This document shows, one piece after another, positions 17,037-25,048 of a DNA stretch of 38,405 bases. The notes under the pieces are model-generated. The model saw nothing but the letters and a program-made list of their open reading frames with translations, was not told the origin of the DNA and did no database searches. The translations under genes were made by a program, and so were the position numbers. The number at the start of each line of letters is the position of its first letter. Position 1 is the first letter of the stretch. Source of the stretch: Capnocytophaga sp. oral taxon 863 str. F0517 (GTDB taxonomy: Bacteria > Bacteroidota > Bacteroidia > Flavobacteriales > Flavobacteriaceae). The DNA is taken from the NCBI RefSeq assembly GCF_000466425.1, contig NZ_KE992184.1:1-38405 (forward strand). Direction: 5' to 3'.

Positions 17037-18289
17037 CAGTTCAATACAATATGATATTGTACAATAAAGACACCCTTACGGCTATCTACTTCTTTTTGGA
17101 GGTTATACACAGGGCGGTTTTGGTAGCAGAAGCTAAGTTTGTTGCTGTGTCCTTTGAGGAAGAGGTTCACCCCAAGGTCATAAGCGATCATAGGGTCTTT
17201 CAAGCCGTCAAACTTGGAGTACTGAATACCGAAATTAGGCTGTACACGAGGGGCAAATTTCTCATTTTTGCCCAAGAGATATCCCCCTAATAGGCAGAAA
17301 GTACTTCCTGTCCCCATCATAGGATAGGCATTACCTCCTCCGTTGAAATATCCAGTAGCACCAGAATCGGCTACGTTGTTATTGCCGACATTTCTTACGT
17401 AGTCACGACCAAAATCGGTGTAATAGTAACCCGCATTGAGGGTGATCGCATCGTTGCGCTCAGAAAGAGGGGTATCCAAGAACACTTCAGCAGAGAAGTT
17501 TTTGTAATCATAATACTTAGGGACACCACCTTTAAGTTCGCTCATCATGTCTTTCTGATATACCCCACCTAAGGAGAGGTTCAATACTTTTTTAGCGCCT
17601 ACATAAGTGCCTGCTGTATAAGGCGTTTTGTTGCTTTCGCGTTCCCAAAAGTCGTATTTGAGATGACCAGAATATTGTTTGTGAGGAGCATTTTTGGCAT
17701 AGCCGACTACCCCTTCTTTCTCAGCGGTGGTAACCGCATAGGGACTTTTAATGGTAAATACATAGCTCAAGTTTTCGATTTGTCCTTTAGCAAAGGCACC
17801 AAAGCTACGTACCGCATCGTCGTTCATATTCACGGTGAAGAGAGGAAAGGCAGGCCCGTCCAAGCCCATCATGCTACCGCTGGCTTTCATGGTATTACGG
17901 CTACCATTCCAACCGAATTTTCCCAAACCGAGGGTGAACTCTGGGGCAAATTGGTAATCCGCATAGAGGTCAAGGATGCCGATTTTGTCTTTGGCTTTGC
18001 TGGTAAAGTTGTAGTTATTACCTCCGAAAAGTCCATAAACATAGATTTTTGGGGTGAGTTGGCCTTGTACCCCTATACGCAAGCGGCGGATAGAGACATC
18101 GGTAATACGGCTTACCCCAGATCCATTGACCATGGTGTTGGGGTTGGCATCTATGTATCTTGCCCAAAGGGTTGTAGATACATTGGCTTTGATGTAGGTC
18201 TTGCCATCCTCACTGAGGTTTTTTCTAAGGTTCTCTTGGCTCCACATCATCGTGGGCGCAAGTGCTAAAAGTAGGAATAATCTTTTCAT
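17036..18289 (-). CDS. Outer-membrane porin, OprO/OprP-like beta-barrel
   Basis: A 417-aa protein with a cleavable signal peptide (residues 1-17, MWSQ end) and amphipathic beta-strand alternation throughout. It ends in the aromatic-type strand VFIVQYHIVLN, as outer-membrane barrels do. Motifs such as ITDVSIRRLRIGVQGQLTPKIYVY and LGKFGWNGSRN resemble the phosphate-selective porin O/P family of Bacteroidetes. The solute is not known; OprO/P-like proteins in this phylum are often simply annotated porins. It lies 114 bp after the two-domain lipoprotein gene, with a long intercistronic hairpin between, and overlaps the dehydrogenase gene by one base. Confidence 0.8.
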   Translation of the reverse strand: MKRLFLLLALAPTMMWSQENLRKNLSEDGKTYIKANVSTTLWARYIDANPNTMVNGSGVSRITDVSIRRLRIGVQGQLTPKIYVYGLFGGNNYNFTSKAKDKIGILDLYADYQFAPEFTLGLGKFGWNGSRNTMKASGSMMGLDGPAFPLFTVNMNDDAVRSFGAFAKGQIENLSYVFTIKSPYAVTTAEKEGVVGYAKNAPHKQYSGHLKYDFWERESNKTPYTAGTYVGAKKVLNLSLGGVYQKDMMSELKGGVPKYYDYKNFSAEVFLDTPLSERNDAITLNAGYYYTDFGRDYVRNVGNNNVADSGATGYFNGGGNAYPMMGTGSTFCLLGGYLLGKNEKFAPRVQPNFGIQYSKFDGLKDPMIAYDLGVNLFLKGHSNKLSFCYQNRPVYNLQKEVDSRKGVFIVQYHIVLN

Positions 18290-18322
18290 GGTTTTTAAGG
18301 GATTTAGGGTTATCAGTATTTA

Positions 18323-18396
18323 GAAATGAAGGCTTATAGGAATATAGCGTTTTAGCTAAACCCAAAAATCCTTATAATCCTATAGCTCTTCATTTC
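18323..18396. promoter_or_regulatory. Long intercistronic hairpin between lipoprotein and porin genes
   Basis: GAAATGAAG (18323-18331) pairs with CTTCATTTC (18388-18396); inside it CTTATAGGA pairs with TCCTATAG-type sequence, extending the stem to about 18 bp with one mismatch. On the minus strand no T-run follows, so it looks like an mRNA-processing or attenuating structure rather than a simple terminator of the upstream genes. Confidence 0.5.
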
Positions 18397-18403
18397 TTTA
18401 TTT

Positions 18404-19147
18404 TTAGTTAAAAGTAAGATCCGATGCGCTTTCGTATGTAATTTGTTTAGTACCCTGATAAGTGCCAAATTTACCTTTTACAGTAACTTCTTTGCCATTT
18501 ACTTTTAGGTTGTCTTTTTGTTCCTTAGAAAGTGTCTTAAGGATATTTTTATGGGCAAAGATTTGGATAAGCGTATCATCAGAGAATTTGAAATAAGCTT
18601 TGCTTCCTTGTACAGTGATATTTCCATGGATTTTGACAGCTTTTCCGTCTTGGAAATCACTCACAGTGGCACGAGCCGCTTCCAATTCTACTACCGCAGG
18701 GGCTGGAGGAGTAGGCTGTACATTAGGGGTAGCACCAAAAGTTAGGTCAGCTTCACTTTCATAAATAATTTCCTTAACGATGGAACCATCTTTGGCTTTG
18801 AAATCAGTGAAAGTACCTACCACGGTGAGTTCTTGCCCCACGACCTTGAGCTTATCGGAGACCTCCTTGGGGAGTTCTTTGAACTTGTGGGAGAAGATTT
18901 GCACCAAAGTTCCATCACTGAACTTAAAGTAAGATCTACCATGGGTTACTTCCGCAATTTCTCCATGAAGTCTTACCTTTTCCTTTTTGTCTCGGTAGTT
19001 CTCATAGTCAGCTACTTTTAGGTTTTTTACCTCTAAGACAGTTGCTGGCTTGTCTTTAGGATCCACAGGAGGAATCCCATTGTTGTCGTCCTTGCTACAG
19101 GATATTAATAGCCCAAAAGAGAGGGCTAAAAAAAGTAACTTTTTCAT
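18404..19147 (-). CDS. Two-domain lipoprotein with repeated OB-fold-like modules, likely surface exposed
   Basis: Start taken at the ATG at 19147 (MKKLLFLALSFGLLISCSKDD); the frame extends nine bases to a TTG only. The 247-aa protein is a lipoprotein (LISC lipobox). The mature N-terminus CSKDDN resembles the Capnocytophaga lipoprotein export signal (Lys-Asp-Asp after Cys), which would send it to the cell surface. Two homologous modules follow (about 40-135 and 150-245); each has KVRLHGEI or AVKIHGNI, then S/KAYFKFSD-TL-QIF, then LTVVGTF or VTVKGKF, and ends YESxxDLTF. The pattern suits a small OB-fold-like beta barrel. No function is known; it lies between the receptor/DUF5689 pair and the porin. 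Confidence 0.75.
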   Translation of the reverse strand: MKKLLFLALSFGLLISCSKDDNNGIPPVDPKDKPATVLEVKNLKVADYENYRDKKEKVRLHGEIAEVTHGRSYFKFSDGTLVQIFSHKFKELPKEVSDKLKVVGQELTVVGTFTDFKAKDGSIVKEIIYESEADLTFGATPNVQPTPPAPAVVELEAARATVSDFQDGKAVKIHGNITVQGSKAYFKFSDDTLIQIFAHKNILKTLSKEQKDNLKVNGKEVTVKGKFGTYQGTKQITYESASDLTFN

Positions 19148-19172
19148 ATTGTTCAAAGTATTTAATTAGTTT

Positions 19173-19222
19173 TAAGTCACTAGTCATTAGTTATTAGTCA
19201 TTGGTCATTGGTTACTGGTTGT
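19173..19222. repeat. Heptamer array (TCACTAG/TCATTAG/TCATTGG)
   Basis: Seven-bp period units of the TCAYTNN type run between the two lipoprotein genes; the 3' end of the DUF5689 gene, including its stop codon at 19205-19207, lies inside the array. Confidence 0.8.
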
Positions 19223-20038
19223 TATATCACTGATGTTGTTGATATAGAACTGTGGATTGTTTCCGTACATAGTCAGCACTCCGGTGATACGCAAGCGCCC
19301 CGCAGGTACATGGTCTTTGATGTGGGCAGCATAGCTACTGGTGAGGAAGGGGAGGCTACCTCCTGCTCTGTCAGTGAGCTGATAGGTGGTATTGTACTGA
19401 TTGTCAGAGGTGTGAAAGGTCTTTCCTACATCTTCGGATTTGAAGTACACCCCATCGAGTATCAGGAGCTTATTGGCCTGTGCCGTTTTGTTGAAGCGCA
19501 AGAAGGTGAAGGTTGTGGCAATCTCACTTAAGAGGGCTTTCTCTCCGGTGGCTACCAGTACTTCAGGGTACATAGCTGGGATGAGGTGGCCTATCTTTTC
19601 ATTGCCTCCAGCGGTAACTCCATGGCCATAGCCTACTTCCAAGAGGGAGTAGCGGCTGGAATACCATACGGTGGTACCCTTGAGCCTTACTTGTACTTTT
19701 GTCCCGACGGGATATTCCTCAAAAAGGCCTTTCTTCTCTATGGAAACACCTATGGTACCCGATTTGTCAAGGGCTTGTACATATATTTTCTTATAGAAAT
19801 TACCTCCCTCATCACTGGAGATGATATAGCCCTCAAAGGCTTCATCTTCCCCATAAGTGGTAAAGGTGTTGCCTACCTTGGCCTTTAGAGCTGTATAGCT
19901 GATAGTAGAGCCTTGGAAAGCCCTCGCCTTGGCAGCTTGTTCATTTTTGAGTGAGCTAATATCTGGGGTATCAAAGCCGGATACCTTGCTACAGGAGGCT
20001 ACTAAGGGAAGCAGTAGTATATAGAGTATTTTTTTCAT
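19205..20038 (-). CDS. DUF5689-type lipoprotein
   Basis: A 277-aa protein with a short signal peptide and lipobox (LVASC, Cys16). The pattern TFTTYGEDEAFEGYIISSDE, then GNFYKKIYVQ, and a C-terminal half ending in RLRITGVLTMYGNNPQFYIN matches the DUF5689 family, seen in Bacteroidetes next to TonB-dependent receptors. The C-terminal segment also looks OB-fold-like. It begins 12 bp after the receptor gene, so the two are surely cotranscribed and probably form an outer-membrane uptake pair. Mature residues after Cys (SKVSGFD) lack the acidic export signal, so the surface location is less certain than for the next lipoprotein. Ligand unknown. Confidence 0.85.
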   Translation of the reverse strand: MKKILYILLLPLVASCSKVSGFDTPDISSLKNEQAAKARAFQGSTISYTALKAKVGNTFTTYGEDEAFEGYIISSDEGGNFYKKIYVQALDKSGTIGVSIEKKGLFEEYPVGTKVQVRLKGTTVWYSSRYSLLEVGYGHGVTAGGNEKIGHLIPAMYPEVLVATGEKALLSEIATTFTFLRFNKTAQANKLLILDGVYFKSEDVGKTFHTSDNQYNTTYQLTDRAGGSLPFLTSSYAAHIKDHVPAGRLRITGVLTMYGNNPQFYINNISDITTSNQ

Positions 20039-20050
20039 GTCATTATTTTT

Positions 20051-22795
20051 TTAGAGACTTAAGGCTACATTAAGGTAAAATGAAGTACCATAGCCGGTGA
20101 AATATTTGTTACCAAAGGTAGGATAGCCACTCTTGTATTCTTTGATCATGGCCTTATAATCACCTTTGCGAGCTTGTTCGAAACCATTGCTTTTGTACTG
20201 GGTATTTAGCAGGTTATTGACACTGACAAAGACATTGAGGAAGTTACCCTTGATACGCCAGGACTTACCTGCGGTGGCATTGAGCAGGAAGATACTGGGC
20301 AGCTGTTCTTGGCGAAGAAGGTGGCGTACGGTATCTTCGTCTATATCGGTATAGCGACTACCACTGTTGGGGTCAAGGTAAATGTTCTCCGTACGCAAGC
20401 TGGGGGCGATACCGATGTAATTCTTATCAAAGTAATTGGCCGTAATAGCTACCCACCAGTAGCGTGGACTTTGATACTCTATGCCTAATGAATACACATG
20501 CTCGGGGGCTTGGCCTGAATGATAGTCTTTTAGATAACTTACGATAGGGTTGCTGATTAAGTATTTGTCGGAGGACTGGAACAAAAGCGGGTTGTTCGTA
20601 TAGGTATATTGATTAAGCGATACCACCGCAGAGGCTTTCCAAGAGGCGGTAAGGTCGTATTCAGCGCCCAATTCCATGCCAAAGTGTAACTTCTCGGCAT
20701 CAAGCATCGTTTGGGTCAAAAAGCCCGCAGACTCATCCCCTAAGCGGGATTGGGTAAAGAAATAACTCTTCTCGCTGCTGTGTTTGATTTGGGTAGCATA
20801 GCCCGTAAGGCGCGCCTTGAACGAAGGAATACGGATGATATAGCTACCGTCCCAGCTGAGTTGCTGCTCTGGCTGTATGCGGGCAGGGAGTATTGAGTTG
20901 GAGTTACGGATATTTATATAAACGTTGTTCAGCGGCTGGGCTTCCTCAAAGTAACCGGTATTGAATTGGAGGATATGCCTACCGGTGATGCGGTAGGTAA
21001 GCCCTGCTTTGGTGCTGATGGTGTTGAAGTAGCGTAGTCCGCTCTCGCCTTTGGAATCGGTATAAACGGAGTTGTTGGCAAACATACCCTCGCGCTCATA
21101 GTCGGTATGGGCGACACGACCAGCAACATAGAAGTCGCTGCGGCCATACTTAAAGCGCAATTGTCCGAAAGCATGGGCACGCTGGCTACGGATTTTATAG
21201 TAGTATTGGTACTTGTCGCCCTCTCTCAAGCGGAGGTTTTCGGCCGTATCATAGTTTTCTCCTGAAAAATAACTTTTGTTCAGGAAATATTGTCCTCCTA
21301 AGAGGTCATTGATCTTTGCATAGTTTTCGGTACCTATATGTTGGTAAGAGATACCTCCACTAAGGGTAATGTTGGGTAGGAGCTTGGTAGTACCCAATAG
21401 ATTGGCTGTAAGGGTTTTAGTGTCAATGATATCTTCACTGATAGCATAGATACTTTCTCCTCCGGTAAGGTGGTTAGCTAAAAAGAGTTTGTCCCATTCT
21501 AATTGCTTGTGGGATTTGAAATAGTCAATTTGTTGGGCAGTCTTTTCCAAAGCCAATGGGTCTCCCTCCCCAGTCTGTGCATCATACATATTGTAGTAAT
21601 AGGTAGGCATATTGGTATAGAAGGTAGGGTCGGGGTTTTGGGATTTTACATATTGGAGATGTGTATCTCCTACCTCTCCAAATTGATAGCCTAAGTGAGC
21701 AGTGAGCTTGGTGTCTCCCTTTTGATAGGTATTGGAGAGTACAAAGAGCGGCTCGGCGATGCGCTTCATCTTAGCATTGCGCAACTGTCCTGCCTGATAG
21801 CCCCAGTTAGGATTGTAGTTCCTGCCCCCCAAGGCGATAGCCTCTTGGGTGAGTGGAGCAGACTTACCGTGGTTGTTATAGGAGAAAATCCCCATCAGAT
21901 TGGTGGTAAAGTAAGGGCTGGCTTTGTATTCTACCGCTGCTGTGGCACCATAAGCCTGATAGACCATACCTTCGGTATTGGGGAGAAGCCATGTTTTTCC
22001 ATTCCCTCCACGATAAGAGGCGGAGACCATATAGCCCCAGCCACTGGGGAGGGTTCCTGTATTATAGGTGACCATTCCTCGCCCAAAGTAATTGCGGTTG
22101 GTGGTCGTACCGGTGATACGTAGGCCGTTGCGCAATTGGGAAGGGGCAATGGTAAAGGAAGTATTACCGAATACCCCTCCGAAATCCTCCTGGCTGGCAC
22201 CTATTCCGGTGGTGACCACTTGGCTGCGAGTGGCATCATTCAGCCCGCCCCAGTTGCTCCACTGTGGGCGACCGGTCTCTATCTTGTTCATAGTGACCCC
22301 ATTGACCAAGACGGTAGCTGCATTGTTCTGATAGCCTCGAGGGTGGTAGAATACCGAGCTAAAGTCGTAAGCCGCACGGCGAAAATAGAGGTCTTGGGAG
22401 GACTGCAGAAAGCCTGACACCATCTCAAGCGAACCTTCATCGTCGTCCAATTGTTCGTCGGAAATACTAATAGTGTTACCTATCTGTTGTGCCTCACTAT
22501 GAGGGTCTTTTTCTAATACAATGGCAGGCAGCAGGGTAGAGGAGTGTAGCTCTACCGTGAGCTGCTTGGGCAGATAACCCTTTGCCGCTACCTGTAGGAT
22601 ATAGCTTCCTTCAGCAAGGGAAAACTCGAAGTAGCCCTCTGCATTGCTTGTGCTATGGAGTGCTTGCCCCTCTATTGAGAGATGCGCATCGGACAAGGGC
22701 GCCTTTCCGTTGCTTACATGTCCCTTAAGAGAAATATTCTGAGAATATCCCCAACTCACCATTAGGGCAAAGAATGTATAAATCAGTGTTTTCAT
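20051..22795 (-). CDS. TonB-dependent outer-membrane receptor with carboxypeptidase-regulatory-like N-domain
   Basis: A 914-aa receptor. A signal peptide (1-18, ending GYSQ) is followed by a CarboxypepD_reg-like domain (about 20-95, ISLKGHVSNGKAPLSDAHL), a plug domain (about 120-230, containing VLVNGVTMN) and a 22-strand-type barrel with many aromatic girdle residues, ending FYLNVALSL. It imports a substrate too large for porins using TonB/ExbBD energy. The DUF5689 lipoprotein gene follows directly. The substrate is not readable; this receptor class is not a SusC of a polysaccharide locus because no SusD is present. A -7-like element lies at 22848-22855. Confidence 0.9.
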   Translation of the reverse strand: MKTLIYTFFALMVSWGYSQNISLKGHVSNGKAPLSDAHLSIEGQALHSTSNAEGYFEFSLAEGSYILQVAAKGYLPKQLTVELHSSTLLPAIVLEKDPHSEAQQIGNTISISDEQLDDDEGSLEMVSGFLQSSQDLYFRRAAYDFSSVFYHPRGYQNNAATVLVNGVTMNKIETGRPQWSNWGGLNDATRSQVVTTGIGASQEDFGGVFGNTSFTIAPSQLRNGLRITGTTTNRNYFGRGMVTYNTGTLPSGWGYMVSASYRGGNGKTWLLPNTEGMVYQAYGATAAVEYKASPYFTTNLMGIFSYNNHGKSAPLTQEAIALGGRNYNPNWGYQAGQLRNAKMKRIAEPLFVLSNTYQKGDTKLTAHLGYQFGEVGDTHLQYVKSQNPDPTFYTNMPTYYYNMYDAQTGEGDPLALEKTAQQIDYFKSHKQLEWDKLFLANHLTGGESIYAISEDIIDTKTLTANLLGTTKLLPNITLSGGISYQHIGTENYAKINDLLGGQYFLNKSYFSGENYDTAENLRLREGDKYQYYYKIRSQRAHAFGQLRFKYGRSDFYVAGRVAHTDYEREGMFANNSVYTDSKGESGLRYFNTISTKAGLTYRITGRHILQFNTGYFEEAQPLNNVYINIRNSNSILPARIQPEQQLSWDGSYIIRIPSFKARLTGYATQIKHSSEKSYFFTQSRLGDESAGFLTQTMLDAEKLHFGMELGAEYDLTASWKASAVVSLNQYTYTNNPLLFQSSDKYLISNPIVSYLKDYHSGQAPEHVYSLGIEYQSPRYWWVAITANYFDKNYIGIAPSLRTENIYLDPNSGSRYTDIDEDTVRHLLRQEQLPSIFLLNATAGKSWRIKGNFLNVFVSVNNLLNTQYKSNGFEQARKGDYKAMIKEYKSGYPTFGNKYFTGYGTSFYLNVALSL

Positions 22796-22847
22796 TACGT
22801 TTTTTATTGAAAAATAAGGGTATTAAACTGGTGCATAATTCCTTGTA

Positions 22848-22855
22848 CAAAATTA
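22848..22855 (-). promoter_or_regulatory. Probable -7 element for the TonB receptor operon
   Basis: Complement of 22848-22855 reads TAATTTTG, fitting TAnnTTTG. The -33 position has TTT rather than TTG. It would start the receptor operon about 45 nt before the ATG. Confidence 0.5.
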
Positions 22856-22913
22856 CTATTTTTTTTGCATAAAGCCTATTTTAAAATGTTAAAAAATCAA
22901 AGGTTTTTTATTG

Positions 22914-23873
22914 TTATAAATCAATAAGGGTAAAGCCAACGCCCACAACGGTTTGCTTGTAGTTATAGTCAATCAAAGAATCTCCATAACCATGGGAGGC
23001 CTGGAGTATTAGGCGTAGGTCTCGGCTGATGGGCATCACCCAAGAGGCTTCGATATGAGCGCGGTTGTGCTTGAAATTGAGGTTGTTGCGCAGGTTAATA
23101 GAAAGGACATTTTTGCCAACAGGGATAATGGTCATAAGTCGGCAACGGCCTATATAGTCCTCTATTTGAGGATTGTCGTCCTCCATACTGGTTTCAGTGA
23201 ATCGTTTCCAAAGATGAAGACTGAAAGTTACCTTGTCCCACTTACCCAAGGCCATGAGTATAAAGCGGTTCCAGCTACGGGAGAGTGCGGCCTCCTTACC
23301 ATTGGACTGGTGATTGACCGAGAGGCCAAGCATCTTGAGCTTAAGGCTGCCAGCGGAGAAATTGGTCGGATAGGTGAAGATTAGTTCTGGTTCGTAGTTC
23401 AGCTCTCTAAAAGGGCGGGAAAGGCCTCCGTTGTACATCTGCCAATGAGCTTGCTGGGTAAAGGCCACCCATACATCCCCCTTTCCGAAGGCATCTTGTA
23501 GTATTTTGGCCTTGAGGCTCACTTGGAATTTGACCTCTACATTTTGGTAATCGCGGTGTTTAGGGATAGGGCGTTCCGTATTGAGACTTCGCGGCTGCTC
23601 AGTAGGTCGGTCAGTAAAGCGCATAGGCATGATATACATGGGTTGGTACTCCATTAGGTGGAAAGTACCTTGCTGGTCTTCGCGATCAAGCTCCCATATC
23701 TTGGATATAACCCGTTCCAGATCTACTTCCTTAGGAACATTTGTAGTTGCTAGGGCAGGGAGCGCAATAGTATCTGCAATAGTCTCTTGAGATAGTCCTA
23801 TAAGAGGGAAAAAGCAAAAGATAATAGGTAAAAGATAGGGGTTAAAGGTTAGGGAATAGGTTTTAGTTTTCAT
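22914..23873 (-). CDS. pldA: Outer-membrane phospholipase A (OMPLA family)
   Basis: Predicted outer-membrane phospholipase A1, hydrolysing acyl ester bonds of phospholipids in a calcium-dependent dimer. The 319-aa protein has a signal peptide (about 1-29, ending LSQ). The family signature is clear: SVNHQSNG (186-192) with catalytic His188 and Ser190, and LSRSWNR (198-204) with Asn202 completing the triad, followed by FILMALGKW. The C-terminus YKQTVVGVGFTLIDL is a terminal barrel strand. It is monocistronic, between the receptor operon and the tRNA. In Gram-negatives this enzyme removes mislocalised phospholipid from the outer leaflet and can aid lysis of host cells; which applies here is unknown. 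Confidence 0.93.
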   Translation of the reverse strand: MKTKTYSLTFNPYLLPIIFCFFPLIGLSQETIADTIALPALATTNVPKEVDLERVISKIWELDREDQQGTFHLMEYQPMYIMPMRFTDRPTEQPRSLNTERPIPKHRDYQNVEVKFQVSLKAKILQDAFGKGDVWVAFTQQAHWQMYNGGLSRPFRELNYEPELIFTYPTNFSAGSLKLKMLGLSVNHQSNGKEAALSRSWNRFILMALGKWDKVTFSLHLWKRFTETSMEDDNPQIEDYIGRCRLMTIIPVGKNVLSINLRNNLNFKHNRAHIEASWVMPISRDLRLILQASHGYGDSLIDYNYKQTVVGVGFTLIDL

Positions 23874-23924
23874 GTTGAATAATTACAAATCAGTTAGTCA
23901 CTTGTCATTGGTCAATAAAAAGTT

Positions 23925-23955
23925 TTGTCAGTTCGAAAAAAAAATCGTATCTTTG
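23925..23955 (+). promoter_or_regulatory. Promoter for tRNA-Gln
   Basis: TTG at 23925-23927, 20 bp, then TATCTTTG at 23948-23955; the tRNA begins 18 bp further on. Confidence 0.8.
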
Positions 23956-23972
23956 CCCCTGCAAAAAAGCAA

Positions 23973-24043
23973 TGGTCTATGGTGTAATGGTAACACGACA
24001 GATTCTGGCTCTGTAATTCAAGGTTCGAGTCCTTGTAGACCAA
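23973..24043 (+). tRNA. tRNA-Gln, anticodon CTG
   Basis: A full cloverleaf: acceptor TGGTCTA (23973-23979) with TAGACCA (24036-24042), D arm around GTGTAATGGTAACAC, anticodon stem ACAGA/TCTGT with loop TTCTGGC giving anticodon CTG (reads CAG), and T arm with GGTTCGAGTCC. The U1-A72 pair is typical of bacterial tRNA-Gln. CCA is not encoded. Its own promoter and terminator flank it. It sits next to a glutaminase gene, probably by chance. Confidence 0.97.
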
Positions 24044-24054
24044 CAAATTAAGTG

Positions 24055-24093
24055 AAGAGCGAATAGTGAAAAGCTATTCGCTCTTTGTTTTTT
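24055..24093 (+). terminator. Rho-independent terminator after tRNA-Gln
   Basis: GAGCGAATAG (24057-24066) pairs with CTATTCGCTC (24074-24083) around a 7-nt loop, followed by TTTGTTTTTT (24084-24093). Confidence 0.9.
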
Positions 24094-24099
24094 ACTTGT

Positions 24100-25026
24100 T
24101 TAGAATACTGATATTTGCGTTTGCATAGTAAAACCTTCTAAGAATTTTACTCCTCGGTAGGAGTTGCCTTTTTCATTCAGGCGTGGGCTCCATACAGCTA
24201 TGGCGTAGTGTCCTGGCATGATAGCGACAATACCTCCACCGACCCCACTCTTACCAGGGAGGCCTACACGGAAGGCAAATTCCCCTGATTCATCATAGAA
24301 TCCGCAGGTCTGCATAATGGCATTGATACGCTTGGTATAGACATGGGGGAGGATACGCTGTTGGTCGTGTAGGGTGATGCCGTCATTGGCCAGAAAAGTA
24401 AACACATAGGCCAAGGACTCACAAGTAAGCTCGATAGAACAGAGCTTAAAGTAGAAATCCAACACTCGCTCTGGTTCATTCTCTATATTCCCTAAAGACT
24501 TGATATAATAACAAAGGGCAAAATTGCGGTAACCAACTTCCTTCTCGGAGGTGGCTATCTGCTCGGAATAGCTGATGGTGGGGTCATTGGCTAATTGGCG
24601 AACAAACTTGATAAACTCCTCTTCTGCATTCTTGAAGTGGGAGAGCAGTATATCACAAATCACAATTGCCCCAGCGTTGATCAGTGGGTTACGAGGGATT
24701 CCATTGTTGGCCTCCAGCTGCAAAAGTGAGTTAAACGAAGTCCCCGAAGGCTCTACCGATACGCGTTCCCAGATACTGTCCCCAAAGATATCGTAGGCCA
24801 TAGAAAGGGATAATACTTTGGCAATACTCTGAATGGAGAATTTCTCTTGATAATCCCCGATACCGAAGGTTTTCCCGCTGAGGGTATGGATGGCGATACC
24901 GAACTTATCAGGGCTTACGTTGAGTAATTCGGGGATATAGGTAGGTATTTTACCTATATTTTTGCCTTGATATACTTTGTTGTAGATACCTGTAATGGTT
25001 TTGGCGTAGGCAGTTTGTTCGTTCAT
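24100..25026 (-). CDS. glsA: Glutaminase
   Basis: Hydrolyses L-glutamine to glutamate and ammonia in the cytosol. The 308-aa length and motifs match the serine-dependent glutaminase family (beta-lactamase-like fold): FSIQSIAKV with SxxK pair Ser67 and Lys70, EANNGIPRNPLINAGAI (about 105-121), and the C-terminal LPGKSGVGGGIVAIMPG, which includes the oxyanion-side Ser. All appear intact. It is convergent with the tRNA and ends close to its terminator. kdsA lies 22 bp upstream on the same strand, so the two may share a transcript. Confidence 0.95.
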   Translation of the reverse strand: MNEQTAYAKTITGIYNKVYQGKNIGKIPTYIPELLNVSPDKFGIAIHTLSGKTFGIGDYQEKFSIQSIAKVLSLSMAYDIFGDSIWERVSVEPSGTSFNSLLQLEANNGIPRNPLINAGAIVICDILLSHFKNAEEEFIKFVRQLANDPTISYSEQIATSEKEVGYRNFALCYYIKSLGNIENEPERVLDFYFKLCSIELTCESLAYVFTFLANDGITLHDQQRILPHVYTKRINAIMQTCGFYDESGEFAFRVGLPGKSGVGGGIVAIMPGHYAIAVWSPRLNEKGNSYRGVKFLEGFTMQTQISVF

Positions 25027-25048
25027 AGTAATTAGTGTGTTTTGTTAT

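Noticed and set aside
20166-22417. Several plus-strand ORFs opposite the TonB receptor gene
   Set aside because: They are frame shadows of a well-supported 914-aa gene, with no start signals or family motifs.
23973-25026. Functional link between tRNA-Gln and the adjacent glutaminase
   Set aside because: The genes converge, each has its own signals, and no shared regulation is visible.
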